The notes: generated from the sequence alone by a model not told the origin. A DNA stretch of 64,000 nt from Pseudomonas citronellolis (GCF_900112375.1 NZ_FOLS01000032.1:1-64000), one strand, 5' to 3'; shown: positions 10,095 through 19,953, counted from the stretch's first letter. Made by a program: numbers and translations.

Positions 10095-10742
10095 ATGTCC
10101 GCCGACCGTCACTACTCCCCCGCCGACCGCTTCCTGCTGCAGGCCGATGCCGCGCTGCGCACCCTGCTGCCCTTCAGCGGTCACCCGGCACGTCCGTCGC
10201 CGGCCATCGTGCAGCCCGACGCCGAGCTCGACGAAGCCGACAGCCGCCACATCGCCGGGCTGATGCGCATCAACCACACCGGCGAGGTCTGCGCCCAGGC
10301 GCTGTACCAGGGCCAGGCGCTGACGGCCAAGCTGCCGCACGTGCGCAAGGCCATGGAGGAAGCCGCCGACGAGGAGGTCGACCACCTGGCCTGGTGCGAA
10401 CAGCGCATCCGCGAACTGGGCAGCCGCCCGAGCCTGCTCAACCCGCTGTTCTATGGCCTGTCCTTCGGCGTCGGCGCGGCGGCGGGGCTGATCAGCGACC
10501 GCATGAGCCTGGGCTTCGTCGCCGCCACCGAGGACCAGGTGTGCAAGCACCTCGACGAACACCTGGAACAACTGCCGGCCGAGGATCAGAAGAGCCGCGC
10601 CATCCTCGAACAGATGCGCATCGACGAGGAGCAGCACGCCAGCAACGCCATCGAGGCCGGCGGCCTGCGCTTCCCGGCGCCGGTCAAGTTCGGCATGACG
10701 CTGCTGTCCAAGGTGATGACCAAGACCACCTACCGCATCTAG
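10095..10742 (+). CDS. coq7: 3-demethoxyubiquinol 3-hydroxylase Coq7
   Basis: Di-iron hydroxylase for the penultimate step of ubiquinone synthesis, replacing the flavoprotein UbiF in pseudomonads. The 215-residue protein has the carboxylate/histidine metal ligands expected: [18 protein letters not shown] and DEEQHASNA. The hydrophobic stretch [15 protein letters not shown] could lie on the membrane. A GGAGGTG site precedes the ATG. Confidence 0.93.
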   Translation: MSADRHYSPADRFLLQADAALRTLLPFSGHPARPSPAIVQPDAELDEADSRHIAGLMRINHTGEVCAQALYQGQALTAKLPHVRKAMEEAADEEVDHLAWCEQRIRELGSRPSLLNPLFYGLSFGVGAAAGLISDRMSLGFVAATEDQVCKHLDEHLEQLPAEDQKSRAILEQMRIDEEQHASNAIEAGGLRFPAPVKFGMTLLSKVMTKTTYRI

Positions 10743-10771
10743 GCTTCAGGCGAACAGCGCGACGAGCTCTT

Positions 10772-10852
10772 CGTAGGATCGAGGGGGACGCCTAGTTCTT
10801 GCTCGCGAACGACTCCGCGACGGGGCCGGTTCGCGAGCAAGCTCGCTCCTAC
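10772..10852. repeat. Pseudomonas intergenic repeat (CGCGAGCAAGCTCG family)
   Basis: Contains one full copy (10829-10852) of a 24-bp unit, with a divergent opposite arm around 10797-10810. Perfect paired copies of the same unit occur near 31744-31808 and 63295-63372. It fills the gap between the convergent coq7 and speD genes. Confidence 0.7.
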
Positions 10853-10891
10853 AGGTGAGACCTATCCACGGCTTCGCTCTTGCCTGCCGCC

Positions 10892-11686
10892 TCAGTGCGG
10901 CATGTTGCGACCGTAGAAGATCTCCAGCATCTCGTGGCGGACGCGCTCTTCCACCTGCTTGCGCTGCTCCGGCGAGAGGTTGCTCGTGGCGTCGCCGAAC
11001 AGGTAGTTGTCCAGGTCGAACTGCTTGAGCAGCATCTTGGTGTGGAACAGGTTCTCCTGGTACACGTTCACGTCGGTCATCTGGTAGGCCTCGTACGTGT
11101 CGTCGGAGAGGTAGTTCTGGATCGAGTTGATCTCGTGGTCGATGAAGTGCTTCTTGCCCTCCACGTCGCGGGTGAAGCCGCGCACGCGGTAGTCCACGGT
11201 GACGATGTCCGAGTCGAACTGGTGGATCAGGTAGTTGAGCGCCTTCAGCGGCGAGATCACCCCGCAGGTGGAGACGTCGATGTCCACCCGGAAGGTCGCG
11301 ATGCCTTCCACCGGATGGATCTCCGGGTAGGTGTGCACGGTGATATGGCTCTTGTCCAGGTGCGCCAGGATGGTTTCCGGTAGCGGCCCGGGGGATTCCT
11401 CGATCTGGCTGTCGGTCGGGGTGACCGGCTGCTCGGAGATCAGGATGGTAACGCTGGCGCCTTGGGGGTCGTAGTCCTGACGGGCGATGTTCAGGATGTT
11501 GGCGCCGATGATGTCGACAACATCGGTTAGGATCTGCGTCAGGCGCTCGGCATCGTACTCTTCGTCGATGTACTGCACGTACGCCTGCTGGTCTTCCGGC
11601 GTCTCGGCGTAGCAGATGTCATAGATGTTGAAGCTCAAGGTCTTCGTCAGGTTGTTGAACCCGTGGAGCTTGAGTTTGCTTTTCAC
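10892..11686 (-). CDS. speD: S-adenosylmethionine decarboxylase proenzyme
   Basis: Makes the aminopropyl donor for spermidine. The 264-residue proenzyme is of the enterobacterial type. Self-cleavage is expected between Lys112 and Ser113 in [10 protein letters not shown], leaving a pyruvoyl group on Ser113. The [18 protein letters not shown] block around residues 140-160 is strongly conserved. It is preceded by a 222-bp gap and ends convergent with coq7. Confidence 0.95.
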   Translation of the reverse strand: MKSKLKLHGFNNLTKTLSFNIYDICYAETPEDQQAYVQYIDEEYDAERLTQILTDVVDIIGANILNIARQDYDPQGASVTILISEQPVTPTDSQIEESPGPLPETILAHLDKSHITVHTYPEIHPVEGIATFRVDIDVSTCGVISPLKALNYLIHQFDSDIVTVDYRVRGFTRDVEGKKHFIDHEINSIQNYLSDDTYEAYQMTDVNVYQENLFHTKMLLKQFDLDNYLFGDATSNLSPEQRKQVEERVRHEMLEIFYGRNMPH

Positions 11687-11840
11687 CGTGGGGGAACTCT
11701 CTTCAATGCGGCTCTGCCGCGTGGTTGAGCATGCCCGTCAGATGCTTACGGCGCACCTGCGTAGGACGGTTTACACCTCTTCGCGTTGGCGATTGTGGTT
11801 GCTTGGTTTGGGGCCTGGCCCCGAAAAAAGGTGGCGCATT

Positions 11841-11862
11841 ATGCAGAGGTCGGGCGACCTCT
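11841..11862 (-). terminator. hairpin downstream of the OsmC-like gene
   Basis: An inverted repeat GCAGAGGTCG/CGACCTCTGC lies about 50 bp after the OsmC-like stop. A run of six Ts on the minus strand follows about 12 bp further on. It may terminate the OsmC-like transcript or lie in the speD promoter region. Confidence 0.45.
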
Positions 11863-11908
11863 GCCAGCCTTTACGCCACCGCCATGACGATCCCGTGACG
11901 AGAGGATG

Positions 11909-12331
11909 TCAGCCGAGCTCGACGATCTCGTAGTCGTGGGTGATCTCCACGCCCGCGCGGCCGAGCATGATCGAGGCCGAGCAGTACTTCTCCGCCGACA
12001 GCTCGACGGCGCGCTTGACCTGGGCTTCCTTCAGGCCACGGCCCTTGACCACGAAGTGCACGTGGATCCTGGTGAACACCTTCGGGTCCTCGCCGGCGCG
12101 ATCGGCCTCGAGGAAGGCCTCGCAGCTCTCCACCGGCTGGCGGCCCTTCTTCAGGATGCTGACCACGTCGAAGTTGGTGCAGCCGCCCAGGCCGAGCAGC
12201 AGCATCTCCATCGGGCGCACGCCCAGGTTGCGGCCACCGGCATCGGGCGGACCGTCCATCACCACCACATGACCGCTGCCGGATTCACCGAGGAACATGG
12301 CCTCGCCGGCCCACTGGATTCTCGCTTTCAT
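11909..12331 (-). CDS. OsmC-family protein (YhfA-like)
   Basis: OsmC-fold protein of the YhfA branch, presumed thiol peroxidase-like. The 140-residue chain has the LLLGLGGCTNFDVVSIL segment with one redox cysteine and SAEKYCSASIML with the second. The start was set at MKARIQWAG, 14 codons inside the longest frame. It is divergent from vfr. The same pairing (yhfA next to crp) occurs in Escherichia coli, so the synteny is ancient; a functional link is not shown by the sequence. Confidence 0.85.
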   Translation of the reverse strand: MKARIQWAGEAMFLGESGSGHVVVMDGPPDAGGRNLGVRPMEMLLLGLGGCTNFDVVSILKKGRQPVESCEAFLEADRAGEDPKVFTRIHVHFVVKGRGLKEAQVKRAVELSAEKYCSASIMLGRAGVEITHDYEIVELG

Positions 12332-12689
12332 GCAAAGGCTTCCGCCGGAAAAAAGGGGGCGACAGCTTATCACAAGGCCTGGAATGCCCGGCGATGTTGA
12401 CCAGGTCTCAATTCGAGCCCTGACACCTTAACGTTCTATTATGCTGGCGTCATTTTACTGGCACACTCACGAGGTTAAATTGACAGCCCGACCAGCTTTT
12501 GATTGTCGGCGCCAGAACGTCTGTTTAAGCTCTTGCCATTAAAAAAGACCGCCAGCCATCGAGCTGCGGCACCGATGCTCGGGGGAGAGCGTCGTAACGT
12601 CACGGTAAGCCAGCCAGGGACGACACATAACAACTCGACAAAAGCGCCTGTCGTGCACAGGGCCATTCTTATAATTTCGGGACTCGGGC
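12332..12689. promoter_or_regulatory. divergent intergenic region between OsmC-like gene and vfr
   Basis: A 358-bp gap, less GC-rich than the flanking genes. A good -10 TATAAT (12670-12675) lies 14 bp upstream of the vfr ATG but the matching -35 is weak, which fits an activated promoter. In P. aeruginosa Vfr controls its own promoter; a precise cAMP-Vfr site could not be assigned by eye. No convincing small gene was found in it. Confidence 0.5.
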
Positions 12690-13337
12690 ATGGTAGCTAT
12701 TACCCTTACACCCAAACACAAAAACCTCGACAAGTTGCTCGCACACTGTCACCGCCGCCGCTACACCCCAAAGAGCACCATCATCTACGCTGGGGATCGT
12801 TGCGAAAGCCTGTTCTTCATCATCAAGGGCTCGGTCACCGTCCTGATCGAGGACGACGACGGTCGGGAAATGATCATCGGCTACCTCAACAGCGGCGATT
12901 TCTTCGGCGAGATGGGGCTGTTCGAGAAGGACGGCAGCGCCGCCCAGGAACGCAGCGCCTGGGTTCGCGCCAAGGGTGAATGCGAGGTCGCCGAGATCAG
13001 CTACACCAAGTTCCGCGAACTCTGCCTGCAGGATCCGGAGATCCTCCTCACCCTCGGCAGCCAGATGGCCGAGCGCCTGCGCAAGACCACGCGCAAGGTC
13101 GGCGACCTGGCCTTCCTCGACGTCACCGGGCGCGTCGCCCGCACCCTGCTGGACCTGTGCCAGCAGCCGGATGCCATGACCCACCCCGACGGCATGCAGA
13201 TCAAGATCACCCGCCAGGAAATCGGCCGTATCGTCGGCTGCTCCCGGGAGATGGTCGGCCGCGTGCTGAAGAGCCTGGAGGAGCAGGGCCTGGTGCACGT
13301 GAAGGGCAAGACCATGGTGGTATTCGGCACCCGCTGA
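12690..13337 (+). CDS. vfr: cAMP-binding global regulator Vfr (CRP family)
   Basis: Pseudomonas homologue of CRP; in P. aeruginosa it controls type III secretion, type IV pili, quorum sensing and toxins with cAMP. The 215-residue protein has an N-terminal cyclic-nucleotide domain with the phosphate-binding cassette [10 protein letters not shown]...ERSAWVRA, a long dimer helix, and a C-terminal HTH ([20 protein letters not shown]) identical to P. aeruginosa Vfr as remembered. One residue appears inserted in the cassette region (GSAAQERS). Followed by a terminator. Confidence 0.95.
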   Translation: MVAITLTPKHKNLDKLLAHCHRRRYTPKSTIIYAGDRCESLFFIIKGSVTVLIEDDDGREMIIGYLNSGDFFGEMGLFEKDGSAAQERSAWVRAKGECEVAEISYTKFRELCLQDPEILLTLGSQMAERLRKTTRKVGDLAFLDVTGRVARTLLDLCQQPDAMTHPDGMQIKITRQEIGRIVGCSREMVGRVLKSLEEQGLVHVKGKTMVVFGTR

Positions 13338-13375
13338 AGCCCGGACTTCAAGGTGTAATGCCATTCACTTGAGAA

Positions 13376-13410
13376 AGAACGCCGTTTCCCTGCATGGGGA
13401 ACGGCGTTCT
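13376..13410 (+). terminator. vfr terminator
   Basis: A 15-bp stem with one G-T wobble (13376-13390 with 13396-13410) and a 5-nt loop, 38 bp after the vfr stop. The T-tract is short. A hairpin with the same core (AACGCCGTTTCCC) also follows trpE. Confidence 0.65.
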
Positions 13411-13806
13411 CACCAGCTATTCCTACGGGATGGGAAATAGCTTCGCTTGTGAATCGCCCCCCATTCACGCGGAACGTAGGGCGGATAACCGTTCGCGGTT
13501 ATCCGCCATTGGCTATGCCCCCGGGACGCCCGGCGTGGCCGGTCATCCAATCGCGGACAAAGTCCGCTCCTACGCCCGTGCTTCCCTGGAACCGTAGGAG
13601 CGGACTCCGTCCGCGATTCGGCGGATAACGCCGTAGGCGTTATGCGCCCTACGTTCCGCGTTCGCGGGAATTTCGCCGCTCGCTCCGCATAGCCCCCTCG
13701 CCCTTCAGGGAGAGGGGTCGAAAGCCAAGGCTGAACACCTTTGCCGATCCCACGCACCACCCAAGTAACCAGCACTACGACAATTCCTGATTGTGCGCCC
13801 CCAGAA
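13411..13806. repeat. intergenic repeat cluster between vfr and trpC
   Basis: No gene seen. It holds a palindrome (13480-13507, arms GGCGGATAACCG), two arms of a GTAGGAGCGGACT-type inverted repeat (around 13551-13572 and 13595-13618) and a further partial palindrome (13621-13653). The stretch 13475-13600 is similar over about 125 bp to 35247-35371, so this is a composite mobile or amplified element. Confidence 0.7.
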
Positions 13807-14643
13807 TCAGTCCGGATCAGCCCCCAATACCGCCGCACGACGCTCAGGGAAGAACAGCCGCTTGAGCTCTACCCCCGGATCGTCGGCACGCATGAACGCC
13901 TCGCCAACCAGGAACGCATATACCTCGTTGACCTCCATCAGCTCGATGTCGGCACGGTTGAGAATGCCGCTCTCGGTCACCACCAGGCGATCGCGCGGAA
14001 TCTCCGGCAGCAGGTCGAGGGTGGTGTCCAGGCTCACCTCGAAGGTGTGCAGGTTGCGGTTGTTGATGCCGATCAGCGGGGTGTCCAGTGTCTTCAGCGC
14101 ACGCTCCAGCTCATCGCCGTCGTGCACCTCGACCAGTACGTCGAGCTGCTGCTCCTTGGCCACCGCGGCCAGTTCGGCCATGCGCGCGTCATCCAGCGCG
14201 GAGACGATCAGCAGGATGCAGTCGGCGCCGATGGCCCGGGCCTCGATCACCTGGTAGGGGTCGATCATGAAGTCCTTGCGGATCACCGGCAGCGCGCAGG
14301 CGGCGCGGGCTTCCTGCAGGTAGGCGTCGCTGCCCATGAAGTAGTCGATGTCGGTCAGCACCGACAGGCAGGTAGCCCCGCCTTCCTGGTAGCTGCGGGC
14401 GATGTCCGCGGGCGAGAAGTTCTCGCGCAGGATGCCCTTGCTCGGCGAAGCCTTCTTCACCTCGGCGATCACCGCCGGCTGCTTGCGCTGGGCCTGCGCC
14501 AGCAGCGCCGCGGCGAAGCCGCGCGGGGCGTCGGCGGCGCGGGCGCGCTGCTCCAACTCGGCGAAGGAGACATGCGCGCGGCGCTCGGCGACTTCCTCGG
14601 CCTTGCGGGCCAGAATCTTCTGCAGAACCGTGGGCACAGTCAC
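13807..14643 (-). CDS. trpC: indole-3-glycerol phosphate synthase
   Basis: Closes the indole ring in tryptophan synthesis. The 278-residue TIM barrel has the KKASPSKG phosphate/active-site segment, [17 protein letters not shown] and TESGI motifs. The start is a GTG overlapping the trpD stop codon (GTGA), giving 278 residues; no ATG lies in a suitable place. Last gene of trpGDC and translationally coupled to trpD. Confidence 0.95.
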   Translation of the reverse strand: MTVPTVLQKILARKAEEVAERRAHVSFAELEQRARAADAPRGFAAALLAQAQRKQPAVIAEVKKASPSKGILRENFSPADIARSYQEGGATCLSVLTDIDYFMGSDAYLQEARAACALPVIRKDFMIDPYQVIEARAIGADCILLIVSALDDARMAELAAVAKEQQLDVLVEVHDGDELERALKTLDTPLIGINNRNLHTFEVSLDTTLDLLPEIPRDRLVVTESGILNRADIELMEVNEVYAFLVGEAFMRADDPGVELKRLFFPERRAAVLGADPD

Positions 14644-15689
14644 TGTGCATTCTCCTCTCGGTAAACGGCGGTAAAGGCGGCCAATTCGTCCATTTTTTCC
14701 CGGGCCAGGCCGGTGTGCAGGGCATCGTGAGCCAGGTGCATGCCCTCGTGCAGCGTGCTGGCGAGGTCGGCGGCGTAGAGCGCGGCGCCGGCGTTGAGCA
14801 CGATCAGCTCGGCGGCCTTCTGCCCGGCCTCGGTCCTGCGCCGGCCGAGGGCGTCGCGGATCAGCTCCAGGGACTGCTGCGGGCTGTCCACGGTGAGGCC
14901 GATCAGCGTCTGGCTGCGGATGCCGAAGTCTTCCGGCTTCACTTCGTACTCGCGCACCTCGCCGTCCTTGAGTTCGGCGACGTGGGTGGCGGCGGCCAGG
15001 CTGAACTCGTCCAGGCCATCGCGCGAATGCACCACCAGCACGTGCTCGCTGCCCAGGCGCTTGAGCACCTCGGCCAGCGGCCGGCACAGCGCCTGGCTGA
15101 ACACCCCGACCACCTGGTGGCGCACGCCCGCCGGATTGGTCAGCGGGCCGAGCATGTTGAACAGCGTGCGCAGGCCCAGCTCACGCCGCGGGCCCGCGGC
15201 GTAGCGCATGGCCTTGTGGTGGACCTGGGCGAACATGAAACCCACGCCGACGCTCTCGATGCAGCGGGCCACCTGCTCGGACTTCAGGTCCAGGTAGATG
15301 CCGGCGGCTTCCAGCAGGTCGGCGCTGCCGCTCTTGCCGGACACGGCACGGTTGCCGTGCTTGGCCACCTTGCCCCCGGCGGCGGCGACCACGAAGGCCG
15401 AGGCCGAGGACACGTTGAAGATGTTGGCGCCGTCGCCGCCGGTGCCGACCACGTCGACCACACGGTCCAGGCTCTGCAGCTTCACGCCGTCGGCCAGCTC
15501 ACGCATCACCGAGACCGCGCCGACGATCTCGTCGATGGTCTCGCTCTTCATGCGCATGCCCATGAGGAAGGCGCCGATCTGCGCGTCGGTGCACTGGCCG
15601 GTCATGATCTCGCGCATGACCGCCTGCATTTCCTCGGTGGAAAGGTCGAGCTGGTTGACCACGCGGTCGAGGGCTTCCCTGATGTTCAT
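14640..15689 (-). CDS. trpD: anthranilate phosphoribosyltransferase
   Basis: Transfers phosphoribosyl to anthranilate. The 349-residue protein has the PRPP-binding [15 protein letters not shown] motif and the [15 protein letters not shown] loop. It overlaps trpG by 4 bp (ATGA) at its start and trpC by 4 bp at its end. Confidence 0.96.
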   Translation of the reverse strand: MNIREALDRVVNQLDLSTEEMQAVMREIMTGQCTDAQIGAFLMGMRMKSETIDEIVGAVSVMRELADGVKLQSLDRVVDVVGTGGDGANIFNVSSASAFVVAAAGGKVAKHGNRAVSGKSGSADLLEAAGIYLDLKSEQVARCIESVGVGFMFAQVHHKAMRYAAGPRRELGLRTLFNMLGPLTNPAGVRHQVVGVFSQALCRPLAEVLKRLGSEHVLVVHSRDGLDEFSLAAATHVAELKDGEVREYEVKPEDFGIRSQTLIGLTVDSPQQSLELIRDALGRRRTEAGQKAAELIVLNAGAALYAADLASTLHEGMHLAHDALHTGLAREKMDELAAFTAVYREENAQ

Positions 15690-16282
15690 GCGCGCACTCC
15701 GCCCTGCTGCTTGAGGAAGTTGGCCAGCATTTCGTGGCCCTGCTCGGAAAGTATGGACTCGGGGTGGAACTGCACGCCCTCGACGTTCAGCGTCTTGTGG
15801 CGCAGGCCCATGATCTCGTCCACGGAGCCGTCGTCGTGGGCGGTCCAGGCGGTGATCTCCAGGCACTCGGGCAGGGTTTCACGCTTGACCACCAGGGAGT
15901 GGTAGCGCGTCTGCGTCAGCGGGTTGTTCAGGCCGGCGAACACGCCCTGGTCGGTGTGGAACACCGGGCTGGTCTTGCCGTGCATGACCTGGCGCGCGCG
16001 CACCACGTCGCCGCCGAAGGCCTGGCCGATGGACTGGTGCCCCAGGCAAACGCCCAGCAGCGGCAGCTTGCCGGAGAAACGCTGGATCACCTCCAGGGAC
16101 ACACCCGCCTCGTTGGGGGTGCAGGGCCCGGGGGAGAGCACGATGCGCTCGGGGTTCAGCGCGGCGATCTGCTCGACGCTCAGCTCGTCGTTGCGAATGA
16201 CGTGGATGTCGGCCTTCAACTCGGCGAAGTACTGCACCAGGTTGTAGGTGAAGGAGTCGTAGTTATCGATCATCAGCAGCAT
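15686..16282 (-). CDS. trpG: anthranilate synthase glutamine amidotransferase
   Basis: Supplies ammonia to TrpE. The 198-residue class I amidotransferase has the nucleophile Cys79 in LGVCLGHQ and the catalytic His in VQFHPES. It is the first gene of trpGDC. Its partner trpE lies some 15.7 kb away on the other side of the tailocin. A Trp-rich leader frame precedes it. Confidence 0.96.
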   Translation of the reverse strand: MLLMIDNYDSFTYNLVQYFAELKADIHVIRNDELSVEQIAALNPERIVLSPGPCTPNEAGVSLEVIQRFSGKLPLLGVCLGHQSIGQAFGGDVVRARQVMHGKTSPVFHTDQGVFAGLNNPLTQTRYHSLVVKRETLPECLEITAWTAHDDGSVDEIMGLRHKTLNVEGVQFHPESILSEQGHEMLANFLKQQGGVRA

Positions 16283-16427
16283 GTCTGCTCGGACCTCAAT
16301 GATTGCACTGCTTTCGGTTCGCGTCGCCGGCGCACCCGGGGCGGCCTGGGCAGGACCTGGCCATTATGCCAGCGGATGGGGGACGAACGCGGGGAAGGGT
16401 CCGGCGCGAGGGCCGGGAAAGAAGGAA

Positions 16428-16496
16428 TCAGGCGCGCCAGCGCCAGCGGGCGAATGCCTTGAGGAGGGAGATGAGGATGCTGTTGCGGTGAATCAC
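16428..16496 (-). CDS. putative trp leader peptide upstream of trpGDC
   Basis: A 22-codon frame from a GTG, ending LLKAFARWRWRA with two tryptophan codons just before the stop. The final 24 bases (16428-16451) are identical to the end of gph upstream of trpE. Attenuation of trpE and trpGDC has been reported in P. putida, which fits. A GC stem follows, but I could not identify a clear U-tract terminator, and the ribosome site ahead of the GTG is weak. Confidence 0.6.
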   Translation of the reverse strand: MIHRNSILISLLKAFARWRWRA

Positions 16497-16593
16497 GGTA
16501 GCGATCTCGCCAGATGATTGCCGAACAGTAGCCGATGGCCGCCCGGCAACGCAAGCCGCACGGGCCCGCGCGGCGCCGGGAGCCGGCGGGCGG

Positions 16594-16854
16594 CTAGCGG
16601 CAGGCCTCCAGCGCGGCGCGCAGGCGGGCCTCGTAGCCCAGGTGCTGCTGGCGCTCGGCGAGCAGTGCGCGGACCTTGGTCTGCAGCGAGTCGGAAGACT
16701 GCAGGAGGGAAGTGGCGAACACCGGAATGGGGACAGCCGGCGCCCGGCAGGGAATGGCGACCGGCACCCGCACTTCGAGCGCGGCCCGTTGGGTTGGCGC
16801 CGCTGCGGTGCAGGCCGCGAGCAGCGGCAGACCAACGAGGAAGAGGATTTTCAT
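16594..16854 (-). CDS. tailocin outer-membrane spanin (Rz1/LysC-like lipoprotein)
   Basis: Outer-membrane half of the spanin pair that disrupts the envelope at lysis. The 86-residue protein begins with a lipoprotein signal and lipobox LLAAC (Cys15), followed by an Ala/Pro-rich region and a short helical C terminus. It overlaps the inner spanin by 4 bp and is the last gene of the tailocin. Confidence 0.75.
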   Translation of the reverse strand: MKILFLVGLPLLAACTAAAPTQRAALEVRVPVAIPCRAPAVPIPVFATSLLQSSDSLQTKVRALLAERQQHLGYEARLRAALEACR

Positions 16855-17210
16855 GGCGCCAGCTCCTGGTCGATGAGCTGGCGCGCTGCGGCGCAGTCCT
16901 CCCCGTCGCTGTGCCCCACCAGCAGTCGCTGGGCGGCTGCCTCGTGGGCATCCGCCTGCACCTGGGCCGCCCGCAGCGCCTGCGCGGCGTCTATCTCACG
17001 CCTCTGAGTGGCGAGCGCCAGTTCATCCAGGCGGCGGTTCTGCTCGGCCACCTGGGCCTGCAACGCGCTACTGCCCTGGGCACAGAGCACACCCTCGACG
17101 CGGGCGGCTTCCAGTTGCGGACGCAGGTATCGGGCCGCGAGCCAGGCGCCCACGACAATGCCGAGGCCGATCAGGAGCAGGACGACGGCGAGCTTCCGGT
17201 ACAGGCTCAT
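16851..17210 (-). CDS. tailocin inner-membrane spanin (Rz/LysB-like)
   Basis: Inner-membrane half of the spanin pair. The 119-residue protein has one N-terminal membrane helix (about 6-27) and a long alanine/glutamine-rich coiled-coil-like periplasmic domain. The start was set at MSLYRKLA, which overlaps the endolysin stop by 4 bp; the preceding in-frame codons lie inside the endolysin gene. Confidence 0.75.
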   Translation of the reverse strand: MSLYRKLAVVLLLIGLGIVVGAWLAARYLRPQLEAARVEGVLCAQGSSALQAQVAEQNRRLDELALATQRREIDAAQALRAAQVQADAHEAAAQRLLVGHSDGEDCAAARQLIDQELAP

Positions 17211-17824
17211 CCCAGTACCTCCTGCGCCCGTCGCCACAGTTTCTGGCGCTCGGCCAGGCCATTGAGGCCGCCGTTGATGCGCCGGGTGATGTCCTCGAAA
17301 CGGCCGGCGTCGGCCAGTTCGTTCAGGCCCACGTCCGCCCACCACCAGGCCGCCGATTCGCAGGCCCAGTGCGGTTCGGCGAGCGATTCCGGGTGAGCCT
17401 CGAAGGCCTGGCCGAGCGCCATGCCGACGCGCCGATAGTTGGCCCGGCCGGTGATCTGCAGCAGGCCACGGCCGCGGTAGCGCCAGCCATCGCCGGAAGC
17501 CTCGTCGCCATTGCCGTTGCGCCCGGCGTAGGCGCAGTTGGCGATGGCCTGGGGCTGGTAGGCCAGTCGGCAAGCCAGTGCGGTGGGCTTGCCGGCGGCG
17601 TTGCGGAAGCGCCGCGGCCAGGTGTCCGCCAGGCCCTGGGCGCTGTAGGCGAGGCTTTCCACCAGGCGCGTCAGCCCGGCGCTCTCGTGGCCGACCTGGG
17701 CGAGGAAAGCGGCGGCGCGCGGCGCTCGGTCAACCCCGTGGGCACGCATCGCCGGCGCCAGCCAGGGCAGGACCTGGCCGGCCCGGGGAAACAGCTGCAG
17801 CAGTTGTTGGTCGGTGATCTCCAT
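17207..17824 (-). CDS. tailocin endolysin, glycoside hydrolase family 19
   Basis: Peptidoglycan-cleaving enzyme releasing tailocins at lysis. The 205-residue protein has the family 19 catalytic region: Glu47 in QVGHESAGL, then the conserved YRGRGLLQITGRANY segment and ITRRINGG near the end. It lacks a signal peptide, so it depends on the holin encoded about 10 kb upstream in the same operon. P. aeruginosa R-pyocins carry the same type (PA0629). Confidence 0.9.
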   Translation of the reverse strand: MEITDQQLLQLFPRAGQVLPWLAPAMRAHGVDRAPRAAAFLAQVGHESAGLTRLVESLAYSAQGLADTWPRRFRNAAGKPTALACRLAYQPQAIANCAYAGRNGNGDEASGDGWRYRGRGLLQITGRANYRRVGMALGQAFEAHPESLAEPHWACESAAWWWADVGLNELADAGRFEDITRRINGGLNGLAERQKLWRRAQEVLG

Positions 17825-17835
17825 GCTGCCCTCCT

Positions 17836-18852
17836 TCAGCTGCGCCCCTTGCCACCCGCGGCATCGGCCTTGCCCTGGGCGCCGCCGTTGCAGGTGATGG
17901 TGGTGCTCCAGCCGCTGGCATCCAGGCGCTGTTCCACCGAGTCGGTGAGGAACTCGCCGTCCAGGCCGTCCTTGAAGCCGCTCAGCCGCACGCTGCGCTC
18001 GGCGAACAGGTCGCTGCGCCCGGGCATCTGCAGGCGCACGAAGGCGCTGCCACGGTTGAAGTCGACCAGCCGCGCCCTGGCCGCCTGCTCAGCGGCGCCG
18101 CGATCCGGATAAGGGTGGCGGTCGATGAACTCGGCGCTGACGTCCTCCGGCGCCTTCGGGTTTTCCAGCGCCACCTGGCGCATGGCGCCGCTGGCCGGGT
18201 CCTGGTAGCAGGTCTTCACCCGGCGGTAGACGGTACGGTCGTCGAGGCGCAGGTCGAAGGAGCCGACATCGCCCGGCATCAGCTCCAGCGGCGCGATGGC
18301 GCGCCCGGAGGCGCTCTCCCCGGCCTGGCGCGGCAGCACCAGCAACAGGCCGTCGGCCAGCTTGGCAGTGCAGTCGTGCTGGCGGGCCAGGCGGGTGATG
18401 AAGTTGAAGTCCGATTCGTTCAACTGCTCCGCGCGGGCGACGTTCACCTGCACCGGGCAGCGTGCGCTCCAGTGGTTGCGCGCGGCCAGGTCGAAGACGA
18501 TCCGCGCCAGGCTGGCGTTCTCCCAGGCGGCGCAGCGGGTGCTTTTGCCCTCGCCGTGCATGTCGCCGGCACGGCCGCTCAGGGTCAGCCGGCGGGGCGG
18601 CCCGTCGAAGCGGAGCGCATCCACCCGGTATCGGCCCATGGGCGCCAGTTCCTCCCCGGCGTAGCCGAGGAACAGGTCCAGCCAGGCGCCGCGCGCGGGC
18701 AGCGCAATGGCGCCATCGCGGTCGTCGAGGACCAGCTCGAAGGTATCGGACTCCAGGCCCGGCTTGTCGGTCAGGACCAGGCTGAGCAGACGATCGCTGA
18801 GCAGGTGGGTGATGTCGCTGCCGTTGGCGAGCAGACGGAAGGTCGGGCGCAC
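17836..18852 (-). CDS. tailocin baseplate hub protein (P2 gpD-like)
   Basis: Late control D family protein forming the hub above the spike. The 338-residue protein shows the usual gpD features: an N-terminal beta-rich half, the conserved LNESDFNFITRLARQH motif in the middle, and RHPYPDRGAAEQAARA towards the C terminus. It follows gpX after a hairpin terminator and is followed closely by the endolysin. Confidence 0.9.
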   Translation of the reverse strand: MRPTFRLLANGSDITHLLSDRLLSLVLTDKPGLESDTFELVLDDRDGAIALPARGAWLDLFLGYAGEELAPMGRYRVDALRFDGPPRRLTLSGRAGDMHGEGKSTRCAAWENASLARIVFDLAARNHWSARCPVQVNVARAEQLNESDFNFITRLARQHDCTAKLADGLLLVLPRQAGESASGRAIAPLELMPGDVGSFDLRLDDRTVYRRVKTCYQDPASGAMRQVALENPKAPEDVSAEFIDRHPYPDRGAAEQAARARLVDFNRGSAFVRLQMPGRSDLFAERSVRLSGFKDGLDGEFLTDSVEQRLDASGWSTTITCNGGAQGKADAAGGKGRS

Positions 18853-18873
18853 TTCGGGCCTCCGGAAATGAAA

Positions 18874-18893
18874 GACCCCGCCGGAGCGGGGTC
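18874..18893 (-). terminator. intrinsic terminator inside the tailocin operon (gpX-gpD)
   Basis: Leftward: an 8-bp stem GACCCCGC/GCGGGGTC around a 4-nt loop, then TTTCATTT. It sits between two co-oriented tail genes that must both be expressed, so readthrough or antitermination is implied. Confidence 0.65.
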
Positions 18894-18898
18894 GGGGG

Positions 18899-19105
18899 TC
18901 AGTCCCACAGGCGTACCCGGGGATCGCTGGGGGGCGGCAGCTCGGGCAGGCGGATCAGCAGCCCGGCGCGCAGCGGTTGGGGCTCGTCGGCCAGGCCGGG
19001 GTTGGCTTCGAGGACGGCCTCCACGCTGCCCAGCAGGTGCCCATAGTGGTACTGGCAGAGGCTGTCCAGGCAGTCGCCGTCCGCGGTTCTACAGATCGTC
19101 GCCAT
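18899..19105 (-). CDS. tailocin tail protein X
   Basis: A 68-residue LysM-like protein of the P2 gpX family, thought to act in tail or baseplate assembly. It shows the early DCLDSLCQYHYG segment and the PGLADEPQPLRAGLLIRLP ending typical of the family. It overlaps the gpU gene by 17 bp. Confidence 0.85.
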   Translation of the reverse strand: MATICRTADGDCLDSLCQYHYGHLLGSVEAVLEANPGLADEPQPLRAGLLIRLPELPPPSDPRVRLWD

Positions 19106-19925
19106 AGCGGGTGAACTCCAGGGTGAAGGCCTGGCTGCGCGGCACGCCGTCGCTCAGCAGGCTGGATTGGTTCTCGCCGATGCGGGTGATGCACCAGTTG
19201 CCCAGCAGTTGGCCGGACCAGCTGCTCAGGCTCAGCGGCTCGCGGCGCGCGGCGATGTCGCGCAGCTTCTGCAACTGGCCGACGCCGGCGCCCAGCAGGG
19301 TGGCAATGGTGCCGCTGAGGCTCAGCGTCTCCGCGCCCTGCCCCGGCGACTGCAGGGCCGGGCGCCGGTCCAGGCGGGCCTGGGGCACCCAGCTGTACTG
19401 GGTGTCGCGCACCAGCTTGTCGAAGGCCGCGGTGGACAGGTTGAAGTAGAAGGGCGTGGCGTTCGGCGCCAGCGGCCGCATCACCAGCAGGTGGGGCTGC
19501 GGCTTGACCGCTTCCGCCGCTGGCGTGGTCAGCGGCGCCAGCAGCTCGCTGGGGATGATGTTGGCCAGCTTCGGGCTGATCGCCCCGGCGATGCGGTTGA
19601 TCGCCTGACCGGCCCGCGCCGCCTGCCGGCCCAGCGCGTCGAGGCGCTCGTCCACCCGCTGCACGGCGCGCTCGGCCTTCGAATAGACGGCCACCACCTT
19701 GTCCAGCCGCGCATTGGCCTGGTCGATGCCGCGCATCACACGCTGCAGTTGCGCCGACACGCCGGGCGGCAGGCCCAGCAGTTTCTCCAGCTGGCCGCTG
19801 GCGTCCTGCAGCTCGCCGATGGCCTGGTCCAGTGGATCGACCGTGCCCTTCAGCTCGCGGCGGCCGGCCTCGATGGCCTGGCCGATGGACCGTAGGCCGG
19901 CCTGTAGTTGCTCCATGTAAGCCAT
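19089..19925 (-). CDS. tailocin tail completion protein (P2 gpU-like)
   Basis: Probably caps or completes the tail tube end. The 278-residue protein has an N-terminal half rich in helices that may form coiled coils (residues 1-115). The C-terminal half carries the gpU signatures FYFNLSTAAFDKL, the WVPQARLDRRP segment and the terminal AFTLEFTRYGDDL. An alternative start at the Met three codons later (MEQLQAG) is possible. Matches the long gpU of R-pyocins (PA0626). Confidence 0.8.
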   Translation of the reverse strand: MAYMEQLQAGLRSIGQAIEAGRRELKGTVDPLDQAIGELQDASGQLEKLLGLPPGVSAQLQRVMRGIDQANARLDKVVAVYSKAERAVQRVDERLDALGRQAARAGQAINRIAGAISPKLANIIPSELLAPLTTPAAEAVKPQPHLLVMRPLAPNATPFYFNLSTAAFDKLVRDTQYSWVPQARLDRRPALQSPGQGAETLSLSGTIATLLGAGVGQLQKLRDIAARREPLSLSSWSGQLLGNWCITRIGENQSSLLSDGVPRSQAFTLEFTRYGDDL

Positions 19926-19953
19926 GCTGGCTCCTCATTCGTCATGTCGCCGT

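Noticed and set aside
13411-13806. Palindrome-rich stretch as a possible CRISPR array
   Set aside because: Units are of different families and irregularly spaced, with no constant repeat and unique spacer pattern.
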